Positions 38,821 to 49,800 of a DNA stretch of 64,000 bases are shown here, piece by piece. The translations under genes were made by a program, and so were the position numbers. Under the pieces are notes generated by a model. It was not told the origin of the DNA. It saw only the letters and a list, made by a program, of their open reading frames with translations, and ran no database searches. Origin of the DNA: Ruminococcus sp. AF46-10NS (GTDB taxonomy: Bacteria; Bacillota; Clostridia; Lachnospirales; Lachnospiraceae); contig NZ_QRNF01000010.1 of NCBI RefSeq assembly GCF_003474435.1, forward strand, positions 1-64,000. Reading direction: 5' to 3'. Position 1 is the stretch's first letter; each line of letters opens with the position of its first letter.

Positions 38821-38835
38821 GATTTTCTGAAAATT
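38821..38835. promoter_or_regulatory. CodY box upstream of codY
   Basis: GATTTTCTGAAAATT matches the CodY consensus AATTTTCWGAAAATT at 14 of 15 positions. It lies about 30 bp upstream of the codY -35 box and just after the topA stop codon. Confidence 0.75.
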
Positions 38836-38856
38836 GGTTGAAAAGCATTTATTTGA

Positions 38857-40929
38857 TCAATCTTCATCTTTTGGCTTTTGTTCCACATATCCGCAGGTTT
38901 CCTGGCTGCAAACCAGCTTATTTCCTTTTTCGAGCATATAATTGCCACATTTCGGACATTTCTTTGCAGAAGGTTTCTGCCATGACATAAATTCACATTC
39001 CGGATTATTCTCACATCCGTAATATTTTCTGCCCTTTTTCGTTTTTTTCATAACAATTTCACCGCCGCATTTCGGACACGCAACGCCGATCTTCTCATAA
39101 TAAGGTTTCGTATTGCGGCAGTCCGGAAATCCCGGACACGCGAGGAATCTTCCGTGAGGTCCGTACTTGATCACCATGTTGCGTCCGCAGTTATCGCAGA
39201 TCACATCTGTAACCTCATCCTGAATATCAACTTTCTCCAGTTCCTTCTCTGCCTCATCCACATCATGTTTCAGATCCGGATAGAAATTACGTACAACAGT
39301 CTTCCACTGTACAGTTCCTGCCTCAACGCAGTCCAGAAGTCCTTCCATGGTAGCTGTGAAGTTGACATCCACAATACTTGGAAAAGCCTGCTTCATAATA
39401 TTGTTAACTACCTCGCCAAGCTCTGTAACATAAAGATTCTTCTGTTCCTTGGATACATAGCGTCTGCTGATGATGGTCGTGATCGTTGGCGCATAGGTAC
39501 TCGGACGTCCGATTCCAAGTTCTTCCATGGTTTTTACCAGGGAAGCCTCTGTATAATGTGCAGGCGGCTGTGTGAAATGCTGTTCGGGTTTCAGCTCTTT
39601 CAGCTTCAGTTCCATGCCTTTCTCCAGGCTCTGACTTAATACATTACCTTTCTTGTCATCTCCATCTTCTGTATATACAGACATAAAACCATCAAATGCA
39701 ACCTTAGAAGCTGCCACAGTAAAAGTATATTCTCCGGCTCCTATCTTGACGGATGTTGTCTCATAACGGGCCGGTGCCATTCTGCTTGCCGCAAAACGTT
39801 TCCAGATGAGCTGGTACAGTCTGAACTGGTCTCTTGTAAGGGATTCCTTCACAAGAACCGGAGTTCTGGCAATATCAGTAGGACGGATCGCCTCATGGGC
39901 ATCCTGAATCTTCTGACCATTCTTAACTGTTTTCTCTGTCTGGGAAACATAATCTTTACCATACTGTTCAGAAATATATGTTCTTGCTGCTGCATCTGCC
40001 TCCTCAGAGATACGGGTGGAATCTGTACGCAAGTAAGAAATAAGACCTACAGTGCCACTGCCCTTGACATCAACACCCTCATATAACTGCTGTGCAAGAC
40101 GCATGGTCTTCTGTGTGGAAAAATTCAGTGTTTTGGCTGCTTCCTGTTGCAGGGTACTGGTCGTAAAAGGAAGCGGTGCGTTCTTGATACGCTCACCTTT
40201 TTTTACTTCTGTGATCTCGTATTTACAGTTTTCCAATTTCTTCAGGATTTCATCCATTTCCTGACGATTCTTGATAGGAAGCTTCTTCTCTGTTCCGTAA
40301 AACTTGGCTGTCAGAGGCTTCTTCTCTCCCTTGACCTGAAACTCACCTTCCAGACTCCAGTACTCTTCCGGGATAAAAGCATTGATCTCATCCTCTCTGT
40401 CACAGATAATACGAAGTGCCACAGACTGTACACGACCTGCACTTAAACCTCTCTTGACTTTTACCCAGAGAAGCGGACTGATGGTATAACCTACCATACG
40501 GTCCAGCATACGTCTTGCCTGTTGTGCATCCACAAGATTCATATCCAGTTCCCTGGCCTGCTTGATAGAAGCCTTGACTGCAGTTTTTGTCACTTCATTA
40601 AATGTGATTCTGTGCATCTTCGCAGGATCTGTTTTCAGTGCCTGCATCAGATGCCAGGAAATTGCCTCTCCCTCACGGTCGGGGTCAGTTGCAAGATAAA
40701 TCTTGTCTGCCTTTCTGGCCTCTTTACGGAGTTTTGAAAGAAGCTCTCCCTTTCCTCTTATTGTAATATACTTGGGTTCAAAATCATTCTCTACGTCAAT
40801 ACCAAACTGGCTCTTCGGAAAATCCCTCACGTGACCGTTTGATGCTTCGACTGTATAATTCGCCCCCAGAAATTTTTTTACAGTTTTCATTTTAGCAGGT
40901 GACTCTACTATCACCAGATTTTTGGCCAT
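38857..40929 (-). CDS. topA: DNA topoisomerase I
   Basis: A 690-residue type IA topoisomerase. TOPRIM domain (NLVIVESPAKMKTVKKFLG; LATDPDREGEAISWHL), catalytic Tyr in GLISYLRTDSTRIS, and three C-terminal four-Cys zinc-ribbon units (CDNCGRNMVIKYGPHGRFLA; CPKCGGEIVMKKTKKGRKYY; CPKCGNYML). It relaxes negative supercoils. Start follows AGGAGAGG, 89 bp after dprA. Confidence 0.97.
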   Translation of the reverse strand: MAKNLVIVESPAKMKTVKKFLGANYTVEASNGHVRDFPKSQFGIDVENDFEPKYITIRGKGELLSKLRKEARKADKIYLATDPDREGEAISWHLMQALKTDPAKMHRITFNEVTKTAVKASIKQARELDMNLVDAQQARRMLDRMVGYTISPLLWVKVKRGLSAGRVQSVALRIICDREDEINAFIPEEYWSLEGEFQVKGEKKPLTAKFYGTEKKLPIKNRQEMDEILKKLENCKYEITEVKKGERIKNAPLPFTTSTLQQEAAKTLNFSTQKTMRLAQQLYEGVDVKGSGTVGLISYLRTDSTRISEEADAAARTYISEQYGKDYVSQTEKTVKNGQKIQDAHEAIRPTDIARTPVLVKESLTRDQFRLYQLIWKRFAASRMAPARYETTSVKIGAGEYTFTVAASKVAFDGFMSVYTEDGDDKKGNVLSQSLEKGMELKLKELKPEQHFTQPPAHYTEASLVKTMEELGIGRPSTYAPTITTIISRRYVSKEQKNLYVTELGEVVNNIMKQAFPSIVDVNFTATMEGLLDCVEAGTVQWKTVVRNFYPDLKHDVDEAEKELEKVDIQDEVTDVICDNCGRNMVIKYGPHGRFLACPGFPDCRNTKPYYEKIGVACPKCGGEIVMKKTKKGRKYYGCENNPECEFMSWQKPSAKKCPKCGNYMLEKGNKLVCSQETCGYVEQKPKDED

Positions 40930-41018
40930 TTTACCTCTCCTAATCTTATTCTGCCCTCTGTCCTGTGCTGCAGTGATTTCCAGAAATGCTGTAAGCAGAA
41001 TGCAGAACAGATCGGCTG

Positions 41019-41906
41019 TTATTCAAGTTTGATATAATTCTGTCTTCCGGTTTCCCTCACAAGTCCCATCAGCACGAGCTGTGCCAGAATTCCGGCTGTT
41101 TTTGCCGGCGAAAAGCCGGTTTTTCTGATAATATGATCCAGATTTTTTGGTCGTAAATCGAGACAACTATACACCAAATCCAAATCTGTTGCAAGTCCTA
41201 ACTTGGTTTTTCCCTTTAAAATTGTCTTTTTTTTCACAGACAGTCCCCATTCATCCAGAAGCACTTCCGGAGAATATGCGATGCCGGCTCCATCGTAGAT
41301 CAGCTTATGACAGCCCCGGCTCAGAGCATCATTCACTGCACCCGGAACTGCGTATACAGCCTTTCCCTGCTCCAACGCACAGGCCGCTGTGATAAGCGAA
41401 CCACTTTTTTCTTTTGCTTCCACAACAACTACCACATCTGCCAGTCCGCTGATGATCCGGTTCCTTGCAGGAAAATGATATGCCATACCCGGTGTCCCCG
41501 GCTGATATTCACTGATAATCCCTCCATTTTTCTCCGGGATCCGCCTGTAAATACTCCGGCTCGAAGAAGGATAACAGATATCTACACCATTTCCCAGCAC
41601 TGCAAAAGTAGGTGTCCCGCCTTCCAGCGCGCCTTTGTGCCCTTCAGCATCAATTCCTGCCGCCATGCCGCTGATTACCTGCACACCATTCTCACTTAAA
41701 AACTTTCCATATTGAAATGCTTGAATCCTGCCATAGGGGCTGCACATCCTGGCCCCCACAATGGCAGCTGTTGGCCTGTCATCATCCGGAAGTCTTCCAA
41801 TATAATACAGCATATCCGGCATGCTGCTCAAGGAACGCAGTCTTTTCGGATAAATATTACTGCTTTTTTCCGCAGAATTGATGATCATTTTTGGTTTTTC
41901 TTCCAT
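41019..41906 (-). CDS. dprA: DNA-processing protein DprA
   Basis: A 295-residue Rossmann-fold protein that loads RecA on incoming single-stranded DNA. Motifs: YPKRLRSLSSMPDMLYYIG, AIVGARMCSPYGR, VISGMAAGIDAEGHKGALEG, TFAVLGNGVDICYPSSSR, GIISEYQPGTPG, SGSLITAACALEQGKAVYAV PG, and a C-terminal winged helix. The N-terminal SAM-like domain of longer DprA proteins is absent. Start follows ACGGAGG. Lies between comM and topA, the usual Firmicute order. Confidence 0.93.
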   Translation of the reverse strand: MEEKPKMIINSAEKSSNIYPKRLRSLSSMPDMLYYIGRLPDDDRPTAAIVGARMCSPYGRIQAFQYGKFLSENGVQVISGMAAGIDAEGHKGALEGGTPTFAVLGNGVDICYPSSSRSIYRRIPEKNGGIISEYQPGTPGMAYHFPARNRIISGLADVVVVVEAKEKSGSLITAACALEQGKAVYAVPGAVNDALSRGCHKLIYDGAGIAYSPEVLLDEWGLSVKKKTILKGKTKLGLATDLDLVYSCLDLRPKNLDHIIRKTGFSPAKTAGILAQLVLMGLVRETGRQNYIKLE

Positions 41907-41932
41907 TATAAAGTACCTCCGTTTCTTTCATT

Positions 41933-43460
41933 TTATGACCAGTATTTTTTATCGTAGGCACGATAAGTCAGTGCTTCGCAGATATGCTCTGACTGGATCT
42001 TCTCAGTGCCTTCCATATCAGCAACAGTCCTGGCAACTTTCAGAATCTTATGATACGCCTGGTGCTGAACTGAAACTGAGTGTATGCCTGTTCCAGAAGC
42101 ATTTCTGCCTCTGCTGTCATTTCGCAGTATTTCTCTACGTGTCTCCCATCCAGCTCTCCATTAAAAGAGAACTTTTCGTTCTTATATCGTTCACGCTGGA
42201 TCTCCTGGGTTCGTTCCACTCTCCGACGGATAGCAGATGAACTCTCCCCTCCTTTTTTCTTCTTCATCTCTGGAAACTGAATAGCCGGAACCTCGGTACA
42301 TATATCAATTCTCTCCAGTAGTGGCTGGCTGATCTTTCCCAGATAATGGGTGATCTCGCCTGAGTGCACCTGCATCGGTTCATATCCGGGTAAAACCCGC
42401 AAGGACAGGGGTTCATTGCTGCCGCCAGCATAAAACTGGCCGGAAATGTATATGTTCCCGCAGCTCTGGAAAGATGGATTTCTTTATCCTCTAATGGCTG
42501 GCGCAAAATCTCCAGGCTTTTCCTGGAAAATTCCGGCATCTCATCCAGAAAAAGTACTCCTCTGTGTGCAAGAGTAATCTCTCCAGGCCCCGGCACCCGG
42601 CCACCTCCTGCCAGAGCCTGGGCAGAACTGGTATGGTGAGGGCTTCGAAACGGCCTTTTCCGGATCAGCGGATCTTTCTTGGTAAGAAGTCCTGCCACAC
42701 TGTATACTTTCGTAATCTCAAGACTTTCCTCAAAAGTCATCCTGGGCATGATCGTTGGCAGTCTTCTGGCCAGCATAGTCTTGCCGGAACCTGGCGGTCC
42801 GATAAGCAGGATATTGTGAAAACCGCTGACTGCAATCTCAGCAGCCCGTCTTGCTCCTTCCTGACCGCACACATCCGCAAAATCCAGTCCTCCTTCGCCC
42901 GTTCTGCCTTCCGTTTCCGAATCCTGTTCCTTTTCATTTCCATATTTCTCCGGATCTTTCAGACACCTTATCATATCTTTCAGAGTTTTCACTCCAAATA
43001 CCTGCATATCCCGGACCAGCTTTCCTTCTTTAATATTCTCCTGCGGGATAATACAGAAACGAAGCCCCAGCTCTCTGGCCCGGATCACTCTTGGAAGGAT
43101 TCCGGAAACTCCATGGATCTCCCCGTTGAGGCTGATCTCTCCTACTACCATGACCTGCTCCAATAGCTTCGGTTCCAGAATATCAGCTGCTGCCAGAACT
43201 GCTGCTGCTACCGGAAGGTCAAATCCGGCCCCTTCTTTCTTCATATCCGCAGGTGCAAAATTTACAGTTACTCTCTTAGGCGGCAGACTGAGCCTGTTGT
43301 TTTTAAACGCAGTACGTACACGTTCCTGTGCTTCCCGTACCTGAGCAGAGGGAAATCCTACCATAGTAAAGGAAGGCAGACCATCACTGACATCTGCCTC
43401 AACCTGGATTTCCCTTACCTCCATGCCAAAAATCGCCGCTGATAAAACACTTGCAAACAA
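41933..43460 (-). pseudogene. comM: YifB/ComM-family Mg-chelatase-like AAA ATPase, broken by two frameshifts
   Basis: The main frame (42264-43460, TTG start after AAAGGA) runs from [14 protein letters not shown] through the N-terminal protease-like domain ([20 protein letters not shown]) and AAA core ([31 protein letters not shown]) to [14 protein letters not shown] second frame continues [20 protein letters not shown] to FQFSTR. A third gives AYHKILKVARTVADMEG and ends YRAYDKKYWS at 41933. One base is missing near 42360-42364 and another near 42058-42062. Repaired length is about 509 residues, normal for this family, which helps branch migration in transformation. Confidence 0.88.
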
Positions 43461-43732
43461 ACGATTCCTTTCTGCGAAAAATTTCGTCCCCGACTGACAA
43501 AATCCTCGTCTTTTTTTAATGTCAAACAGATAAAAACATCCGCAGTTGCTACATAGATTTACACCGAATAACGGCTTCGCAGTTTATCGGTTAAATTATT
43601 AAAACAGGGAAAATTCAGATAGACATTTTCTGAATCTAAGAAGATAATAAATTTAGTATAGTCCATTTTGCTCTCTTTTGCAAGAGTGCAATTCGTTCTG
43701 TTTTATACTTTCTATAGAAAGAGGTGAGCACA

Positions 43733-43948
43733 ATGAAATTTCAACGTATTCAGGATTTACGCACAGACGCAGATCTGTCACAGAGAGAATTAAGTGAGAT
43801 TCTTCATATCAGTCAGCGTTCTTATTCCCATTACGAAACGGGATCTCGTAGTATTCCAATTGAAATGCTTATCCGGCTGGCGAATTATTATGACACCAGC
43901 ATTGACTATCTTGTTGGTCGCACAGACCGCAAAAAAATGGTCAAATAA
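43733..43948 (+). CDS. Small XRE-family DNA-binding protein
   Basis: A 71-residue Cro/C1-type helix-turn-helix protein (LSQRELSEILHISQRSYSHY, ETGSRSIPIEMLIRLANYYD) with nothing beyond the DNA-binding fold. ATG at 43733 follows AGAGGTGAG; an upstream GTG is less likely. Divergent from comM. Target unknown. Confidence 0.82.
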   Translation: MKFQRIQDLRTDADLSQRELSEILHISQRSYSHYETGSRSIPIEMLIRLANYYDTSIDYLVGRTDRKKMVK

Positions 43949-44027
43949 AGAAATCCCCGGAATTCGGAACAATTTCGGGAATTCCTGTATCAGGATTCCC
44001 ACACTTCCGCAGATCCGGGGATTCTTT
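43947..44027. terminator. Bidirectional terminator between convergent genes
   Basis: AAAGAAATCCCCGGA pairs with TCCGGGGATTCTTT, enclosing a second stem GGAATTC/GAATTCC; A- and T-runs flank it on both sides. Confidence 0.75.
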
Positions 44028-44042
44028 ATTTTGTGTTATTTA

Positions 44043-44756
44043 TTATTCTGCATAATATGTTTCTTCATCCCCGTAGGGGATCCCATATACATCATCGCTG
44101 CTCTCATCATAGGAAGAATCTCCCTCATTGGAATTTTCCTGCTCTGCTGCCGGTATACTTTCCATCGGTTCTTCCCTTGTCATAATAGACTCTGTTTTCG
44201 GATAAGTCTTAGAACCATCCGCTCTTTTATAAGTCTTAACTTTCACATAAAGCTCGCCACTTTTGTCAAAAACAAATTCGCCTTTGGCTTTGTTTTCCTC
44301 AGAATCCTTAAACCGGAATTGTGTAGCATTTCCCGCAACTTCCGCTGTCACATCCGCCTCCGCTGTGAGGGCATGATTTCTTCCATTAACCCGCTTATAT
44401 GTAAAGGATACGGAATCGAGACTGATCTCATAAATATTGATGGTCGTCAGCCCGTCTGTACTGTACCATATTCCCTGATAATTCTCCGGATCAAATGCCG
44501 GAAGAATAGTAGGCACCGGTGTCACGGAAGGAGTTGGAGTAGCCGTTGGTATCGGCGTCGCAGTTGCCGCCGGAGTGGCCGTTACTTCCGGAATATTATC
44601 CAGTGCTGCAATAGCTGCCTGTTTTCTCTGCTCTTTTGCAACTTTATTCCTGTGTGAAACCAGCATCATACCGCCAAGTCCTGCCAGAATAAACAGAACG
44701 ATCAACAGGATAAGAGCTGTTTTCAGCCGCTGCTTTTTTCTTTTGTTTTTACTCAT
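44043..44756 (-). CDS. Membrane-anchored extracytoplasmic protein with Thr/Pro linker
   Basis: 237 residues: basic N-terminus, transmembrane helix (ALILLIVLFILAGLGGMMLV), a low-complexity linker of ATPT/TPTP repeats typical of wall-spanning spacers, then a domain of about 100 residues (YQGIWYSTDGLTTINIYEIS, LDSVSFTYKRVNGRNHA) and an acidic tail. I do not recognise the outer domain; its pattern resembles small beta-rich lipocalin-like folds. ATG at 44756 follows AGAGGTG; two upstream starts (44762, 44765) are possible. Confidence 0.7.
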   Translation of the reverse strand: MSKNKRKKQRLKTALILLIVLFILAGLGGMMLVSHRNKVAKEQRKQAAIAALDNIPEVTATPAATATPIPTATPTPSVTPVPTILPAFDPENYQGIWYSTDGLTTINIYEISLDSVSFTYKRVNGRNHALTAEADVTAEVAGNATQFRFKDSEENKAKGEFVFDKSGELYVKVKTYKRADGSKTYPKTESIMTREEPMESIPAAEQENSNEGDSSYDESSDDVYGIPYGDEETYYAE

Positions 44757-44812
44757 CTGCATCACCTCTGTTTAATATAGCATACTTGAAAACTTTACTG
44801 TATTTCTCTCTT

Positions 44813-46771
44813 TTATTTCTTCTCTTTGATAATACCTTTTCGATATACTTCCAGCAACTGAGTAAGTTCGCTGATCCTTTCTTTCAAAGCAGCACCTGTA
44901 TCAGTATCTCCAACAAGAGTACGCTTGTTATTATAATGAACTGCAACCCGGTTGGATACGATATCCTGCTCTTTAGCCACCGCTTCTTCTGCTGAAGTAA
45001 ACGGCTCATGGGCAGATAGGATCAGTCCATACGAATTATACACCAGTGTATAACCTGCAATTCCCGTAACCTTCTGGTAAGGCCTTGAAAAACCACCATC
45101 AATTACAAGAACTTTTCCATTGCACTTTACAGGGCTTTCTCCCTCACTCTGATGAACCGGCACATGGCCGTTGATGATATGTCCGTTTTCCGGGTTCAGA
45201 CCAAATTCACGGAGAAGGTTATCAACCACTTCTTCATTTTCCAGGAGGTGGTAATACGCATTTTTTGTCTCTTTATGTGTAGCTTTATCTGCAATAAAAT
45301 ACCGCTCAAACGTAGTCATCTTATCTTTGCCGAATAATGGAGAATTCGGTGCAGCCCAGATATACCACATAATATCCCGGCCTTTTCGCTGTTCATCCCC
45401 ATTCACTGAGAAAAAAGCTCTCCGCACATAAGTCTCCAGAACATCGTACAGCTCTTTTCCCTTATAAGTTTTGCCGTAGATCTGAACTTCTTTCAGACTT
45501 CCATCCTCATTAAGAGGAATGCTTCCATGGAATAAAAGATTTCCATTATATGTCTTATAAAGACCTCCTTTATCAAGAAGAAGACGTACATGATTCTGCA
45601 GTTTCTCACAGTTGCGGAATGCCAGATCCAGACGTTCCATTACATCTTTTTCCTCTGCTGTAAGCTCATACGGCTTCTTCCAGTCAATTGTCGGAAAATA
45701 TGTATCTGTAAGCGGATATTCTTTTCCGTCAGGGAGTGTGATCGTTCCCTTATTCGGATCAATCCTGTGCAGCAGGCAGCGTTCTTCCATATGGAATTCT
45801 TTGTGCCTGCGGATCAGCTGCCCTTCCAGTTTAAACTGGATCACAGCAATCGCCTTGTGCATTTTGCGCCCGAGTTCTTCCTCCAGAATGCTGTAATTAT
45901 TGGCATCTCCTTTCATCTCAAAAACTTTGCACGAATCATCTTTATATACTTCCATTGCAAACGTAGCCAGAGGCATGAGATTGATCCCATATCCATCCTC
46001 CAGGATGTCCATGTTACGGTAACGGATACTGTTTCGTATTACTGTCGCAATGCAGGCTTTCTGTCCTGTGGCTGCGCCCATCCAGACTACATCATGATTT
46101 CCCCACTGGATATCCAGGGAATGATATTTCATCAGACGATCCATAATGAAATGCGGACCAGGACCTCGATCATAAATATCACCAAGCACATGAAGGTGAT
46201 CCACAACAAGACGCTGGATCAGTTCAGCCAGGGCAATGATAAAATTCTCTGCTCTGCCGATCTCAATAATGGTGTTGACGATGGCATCATAATAAGCTTC
46301 TTTATCAAGAACTTCTGCTTTTTCTGTGATCAGCTCCTCAATCACATAAGCATAATCTGCCGGAAGGGCTTTTCGCACTTTGGAACGGGTATATTTAGAT
46401 GCTGTTGTCTTGCACACTTCGATTAGACGATAGAGGGTGATCTTATACCAGTTTTCCATATCCTCCTCGTTTTTTTTCACAACTTCCATTTTTTCTTTCG
46501 GATAATAGATCAGAGTTGCCAGCGACCGCTTATCGCTGTTGCTTAATGTATGACCAAATACATCATCGATCTTTTTGCGCACTGCGCCGGAACCGTTGCG
46601 GAGAACATGAGAAAAAGCATCATATTCTCCGTGGATGTCCGACATGAAATGTTCCGTACCTTTCGGAAGATTCAGTATGGACTGCAGATTGATGATTTCA
46701 GTTGATGCCTTTGCAATAGTAGGATACAACTCTGCAAGCCGCTGCAGATATCTTAATTCTTCTTTCTTCAT
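44813..46771 (-). CDS. fbp: Fructose-1,6-bisphosphatase, class III
   Basis: A 652-residue Firmicute-type FBPase of the metallophosphoesterase fold, unrelated to class I. Metal motifs are FMSDIHGEYDAFSH, VLGDIYDRGPGPHFIMD, WGNHDVVWMGA and INGHVPVHQSEG. It makes fructose-6-phosphate in gluconeogenesis. Start follows AGGAGG, 60 bp after polC. Confidence 0.96.
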   Translation of the reverse strand: MKKEELRYLQRLAELYPTIAKASTEIINLQSILNLPKGTEHFMSDIHGEYDAFSHVLRNGSGAVRKKIDDVFGHTLSNSDKRSLATLIYYPKEKMEVVKKNEEDMENWYKITLYRLIEVCKTTASKYTRSKVRKALPADYAYVIEELITEKAEVLDKEAYYDAIVNTIIEIGRAENFIIALAELIQRLVVDHLHVLGDIYDRGPGPHFIMDRLMKYHSLDIQWGNHDVVWMGAATGQKACIATVIRNSIRYRNMDILEDGYGINLMPLATFAMEVYKDDSCKVFEMKGDANNYSILEEELGRKMHKAIAVIQFKLEGQLIRRHKEFHMEERCLLHRIDPNKGTITLPDGKEYPLTDTYFPTIDWKKPYELTAEEKDVMERLDLAFRNCEKLQNHVRLLLDKGGLYKTYNGNLLFHGSIPLNEDGSLKEVQIYGKTYKGKELYDVLETYVRRAFFSVNGDEQRKGRDIMWYIWAAPNSPLFGKDKMTTFERYFIADKATHKETKNAYYHLLENEEVVDNLLREFGLNPENGHIINGHVPVHQSEGESPVKCNGKVLVIDGGFSRPYQKVTGIAGYTLVYNSYGLILSAHEPFTSAEEAVAKEQDIVSNRVAVHYNNKRTLVGDTDTGAALKERISELTQLLEVYRKGIIKEKK

Positions 46772-46831
46772 ATTGCCTCCTGGAATTATATTTTATAATG
46801 TGCCTTGACCAGATATCATATCAGTCAGATG

Positions 46832-49800
46832 TTAAGTAAAGTCAAATAATGACATCTGATTGGACTGCGGAATATCACCGAACAGATTCAGATCATCCAT
46901 CAGGTCAATAACGGTTTTGCTGACTTTTGTACGGTCTCGGAAATCGTCTTTGGAAAGAAATTTTCCCCTGGCAGCTGCATCCACTACAGCATCAGCCGCC
47001 TTATCGCCCAGACCGTCTATGGTATCCAGTGCGGGCATCAGCTTATCTCCCATGATCTGGAAACGGTGTGCCTTTGCCTTGTAAAGATCAATTGGTACGA
47101 AATCAAAACCTCTGGCATACATCTCCTGCACGATTCTCATATCCTTCAGCGTATCCTGCTCCTTCTTGGATGCCTCGTCACCCTTCTTGCGGATCTCTGC
47201 CATGTAATATTCCAGACGTTCTTTTCCCATGCACATCAGTTCATAGGAAAACGATGTTGCACGGATACTGAAAAATGCCGCATAGTAAGCAAGAGGATGG
47301 AACACCTTGTACCAGGCAATACGGTAAGCCATCATAACATAGGCAGCTGCATGTGCCTTCGGGAACATATACTTGATCAGCTTGCAGGACCAAATATACC
47401 ATTCCGGAACATCATGTTCTTTCATGGTCTGGATCCATTCATCACGAAGACCTTTACCTTTACGGACGCTCTCCATAATAGTAAACGCCAGACCACTCTC
47501 CACACCTTTTCCGATCAGATAGATCATAATATCATCTCGGGTACAGATCGCTGTGGAAATGGTCGCTGTACCATTCTGAATCAGCACCTGTGCATTACCC
47601 AGCCAAACGTCAGTACCATGGGAAAGACCTGCAATACGTACCAGGTCAGAAAAATATTTCGGCTTGGTATCAATAAGCATCTGCATGGCGAAATCTGTAC
47701 CAAACTCCGGAATTCCAAGACAGCCAAGCTTACAGCCTCCAATATCCTCCGGGCTGATTCCCAGTGCCTGAGTTCCCGCAAACAGAGACATAACATCTCG
47801 CTGATCCAGGGGAACAGTCCTTGCGCTGATACCGGTCAGGTCTTCCAGCATACGGATCATAGTCGGATCATCGTGACCCAGTATATCAAGTTTCAGAAGA
47901 TTTCCATCAATGGATGATAATCAAAATGTGTGGTAATGATATCGCTGTTCACATCATTGGCTGGATGCTGGACAGGTGTAAACTTCTCGATCTCCTCACC
48001 CATTGGAAGTACGATGATACCTCCAGGGTGCTGGCCTGTGGTACGGCGAACTCCAGTACACCCCTGTACGATTCTGTTAATTTCACAGTATCGCTTATGC
48101 TGACCGCGTTCCTCATAGTAGTTTTTCACATAACCGAAAGCGGTTTTTTCCGCAAGGGTACCAATAGTACCTGCCTTGAAGGTCTGGCCCTTTCCAAAAA
48201 TAACCTCTGTGTATCTGTGAGCATTGGCCTGATACTCTCCTGAGAAATTCAGGTCAATATCCGGCTCCTTGTCACCTTTGAATCCAAGGAACGTCTCGAA
48301 CGGGATATCAAAACCTTCTTTATTCATCTTAGTGCCGCATTTCGGGCAGACCTTATCCGGCATATCACAGCCTGCCATGCCTGCATATTCTTTTACCTCA
48401 GGAGAATCGAAATCACTGTATTTGCAGTCCGGGTTCGGGCAGAGATAATGCGGTGGCAGAGGATTAACCTCTGTAATACCGGACATGGTAGCTGCCAGGG
48501 ACGAACCAACCGATCCTCGGGAACCAACCAGATATCCGTCCTCATTGGACTTCCACACAAGTTTCTGGGCAATGATATACATCACCGCATAACCATTGGA
48601 AATAATGGAGTTCAGCTCCCTATCAAGACGGTCCTCTACAATCTTTGGAAGAGGATCTCCGTACATTTCATGCGCTTTTGTAAAGCAGATATTCTTAAGA
48701 TCCTGTTCGGAATTCTCAATGACAGGCGGAAATTTATCCGGATGGATGGGCGAGATCTTCTCGATCATATCCGCGATCTTGTTGGTATTGGTGATAACCA
48801 CTTCTTCCGCCTTCTCACTTCCAAGATAGGAAAATTCCTCCAGCATCTCCTCCGTTGTACGGAGATAAAGAGGTGCCTGGTTATCTGCATCGGAAAAGCC
48901 GTTTCCGGCCATGATGATACGTCTGTAAACCTCATCCTGTGGATCCATAAAATGCACATCACAGGTTGCAACCACCGGTTTCTTAAACTGCTCTCCAAGC
49001 TTGACGATCTTTTGGTTGATCTCTTTTAAATCTTCCTCTGAATTGATCATATCGTGCTTCTCATCTGCAATCATGAACGCATTGTTCCCAAGTGGCTGAA
49101 TTTCCAGATAATCATAGAAATTCACAAGTCTTGCAATCTCCTGATCCGGTGCATTACGAAGCAGAGCCTGATAAAGCTCTCCGGCCTCGCAGGCACTTCC
49201 CACAAGAAGTCCTTCTCTGTATTTATCCAGTATACTTTTCGGGACTCTTGGCCGTCTGTGATAGTACTTTAAATGGGATTGGCTTACCAATTTATAGAGG
49301 TTGATCCTGCCTGTCTCATTTCTTGCAAAAACAATAGCATGGTAAGTCGGAAGCTTCCGGATGGTATCCGGTGACACAGCACCCTGACTGTTCATCTCAT
49401 CCACATCAAAAATATCTCTTTCTGCAAGCATCTTCACAAACCGTACAAAAATCTCCGCAGTACATGCAGCATCATCTACAGCTCTGTGGTGATGATCCAG
49501 TGAAACACCAACTGCCTTGGCTACTGTATCCAGCTTGAAACGGTTCAGCGCAGGCAGAAGGAATCTGGCCATGCCTACAGTATCCACATAGGTAAAATCA
49601 TCCGGAATCCCCTGGCGTTTACAGTTTTCTATGATAAAGCTCATATCAAAATCCGCATTATGGGCCACCATCACACAGCCCTCACAAAACTCCAGAAATT
49701 TCGGCAGTACTTCTTCAATGGCAGGCGCATCGATCACCATGGAATCATTGATGCTGGTCAGCTGCTCAATACGGAACGGAATTGGCACTTCTGGGTTGAC

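Noticed and set aside
43630..43660. CodY-like site upstream of comM (ATTTTCTGAAT)
   Set aside because: Three or more mismatches to consensus in AT-rich DNA; too weak to call.
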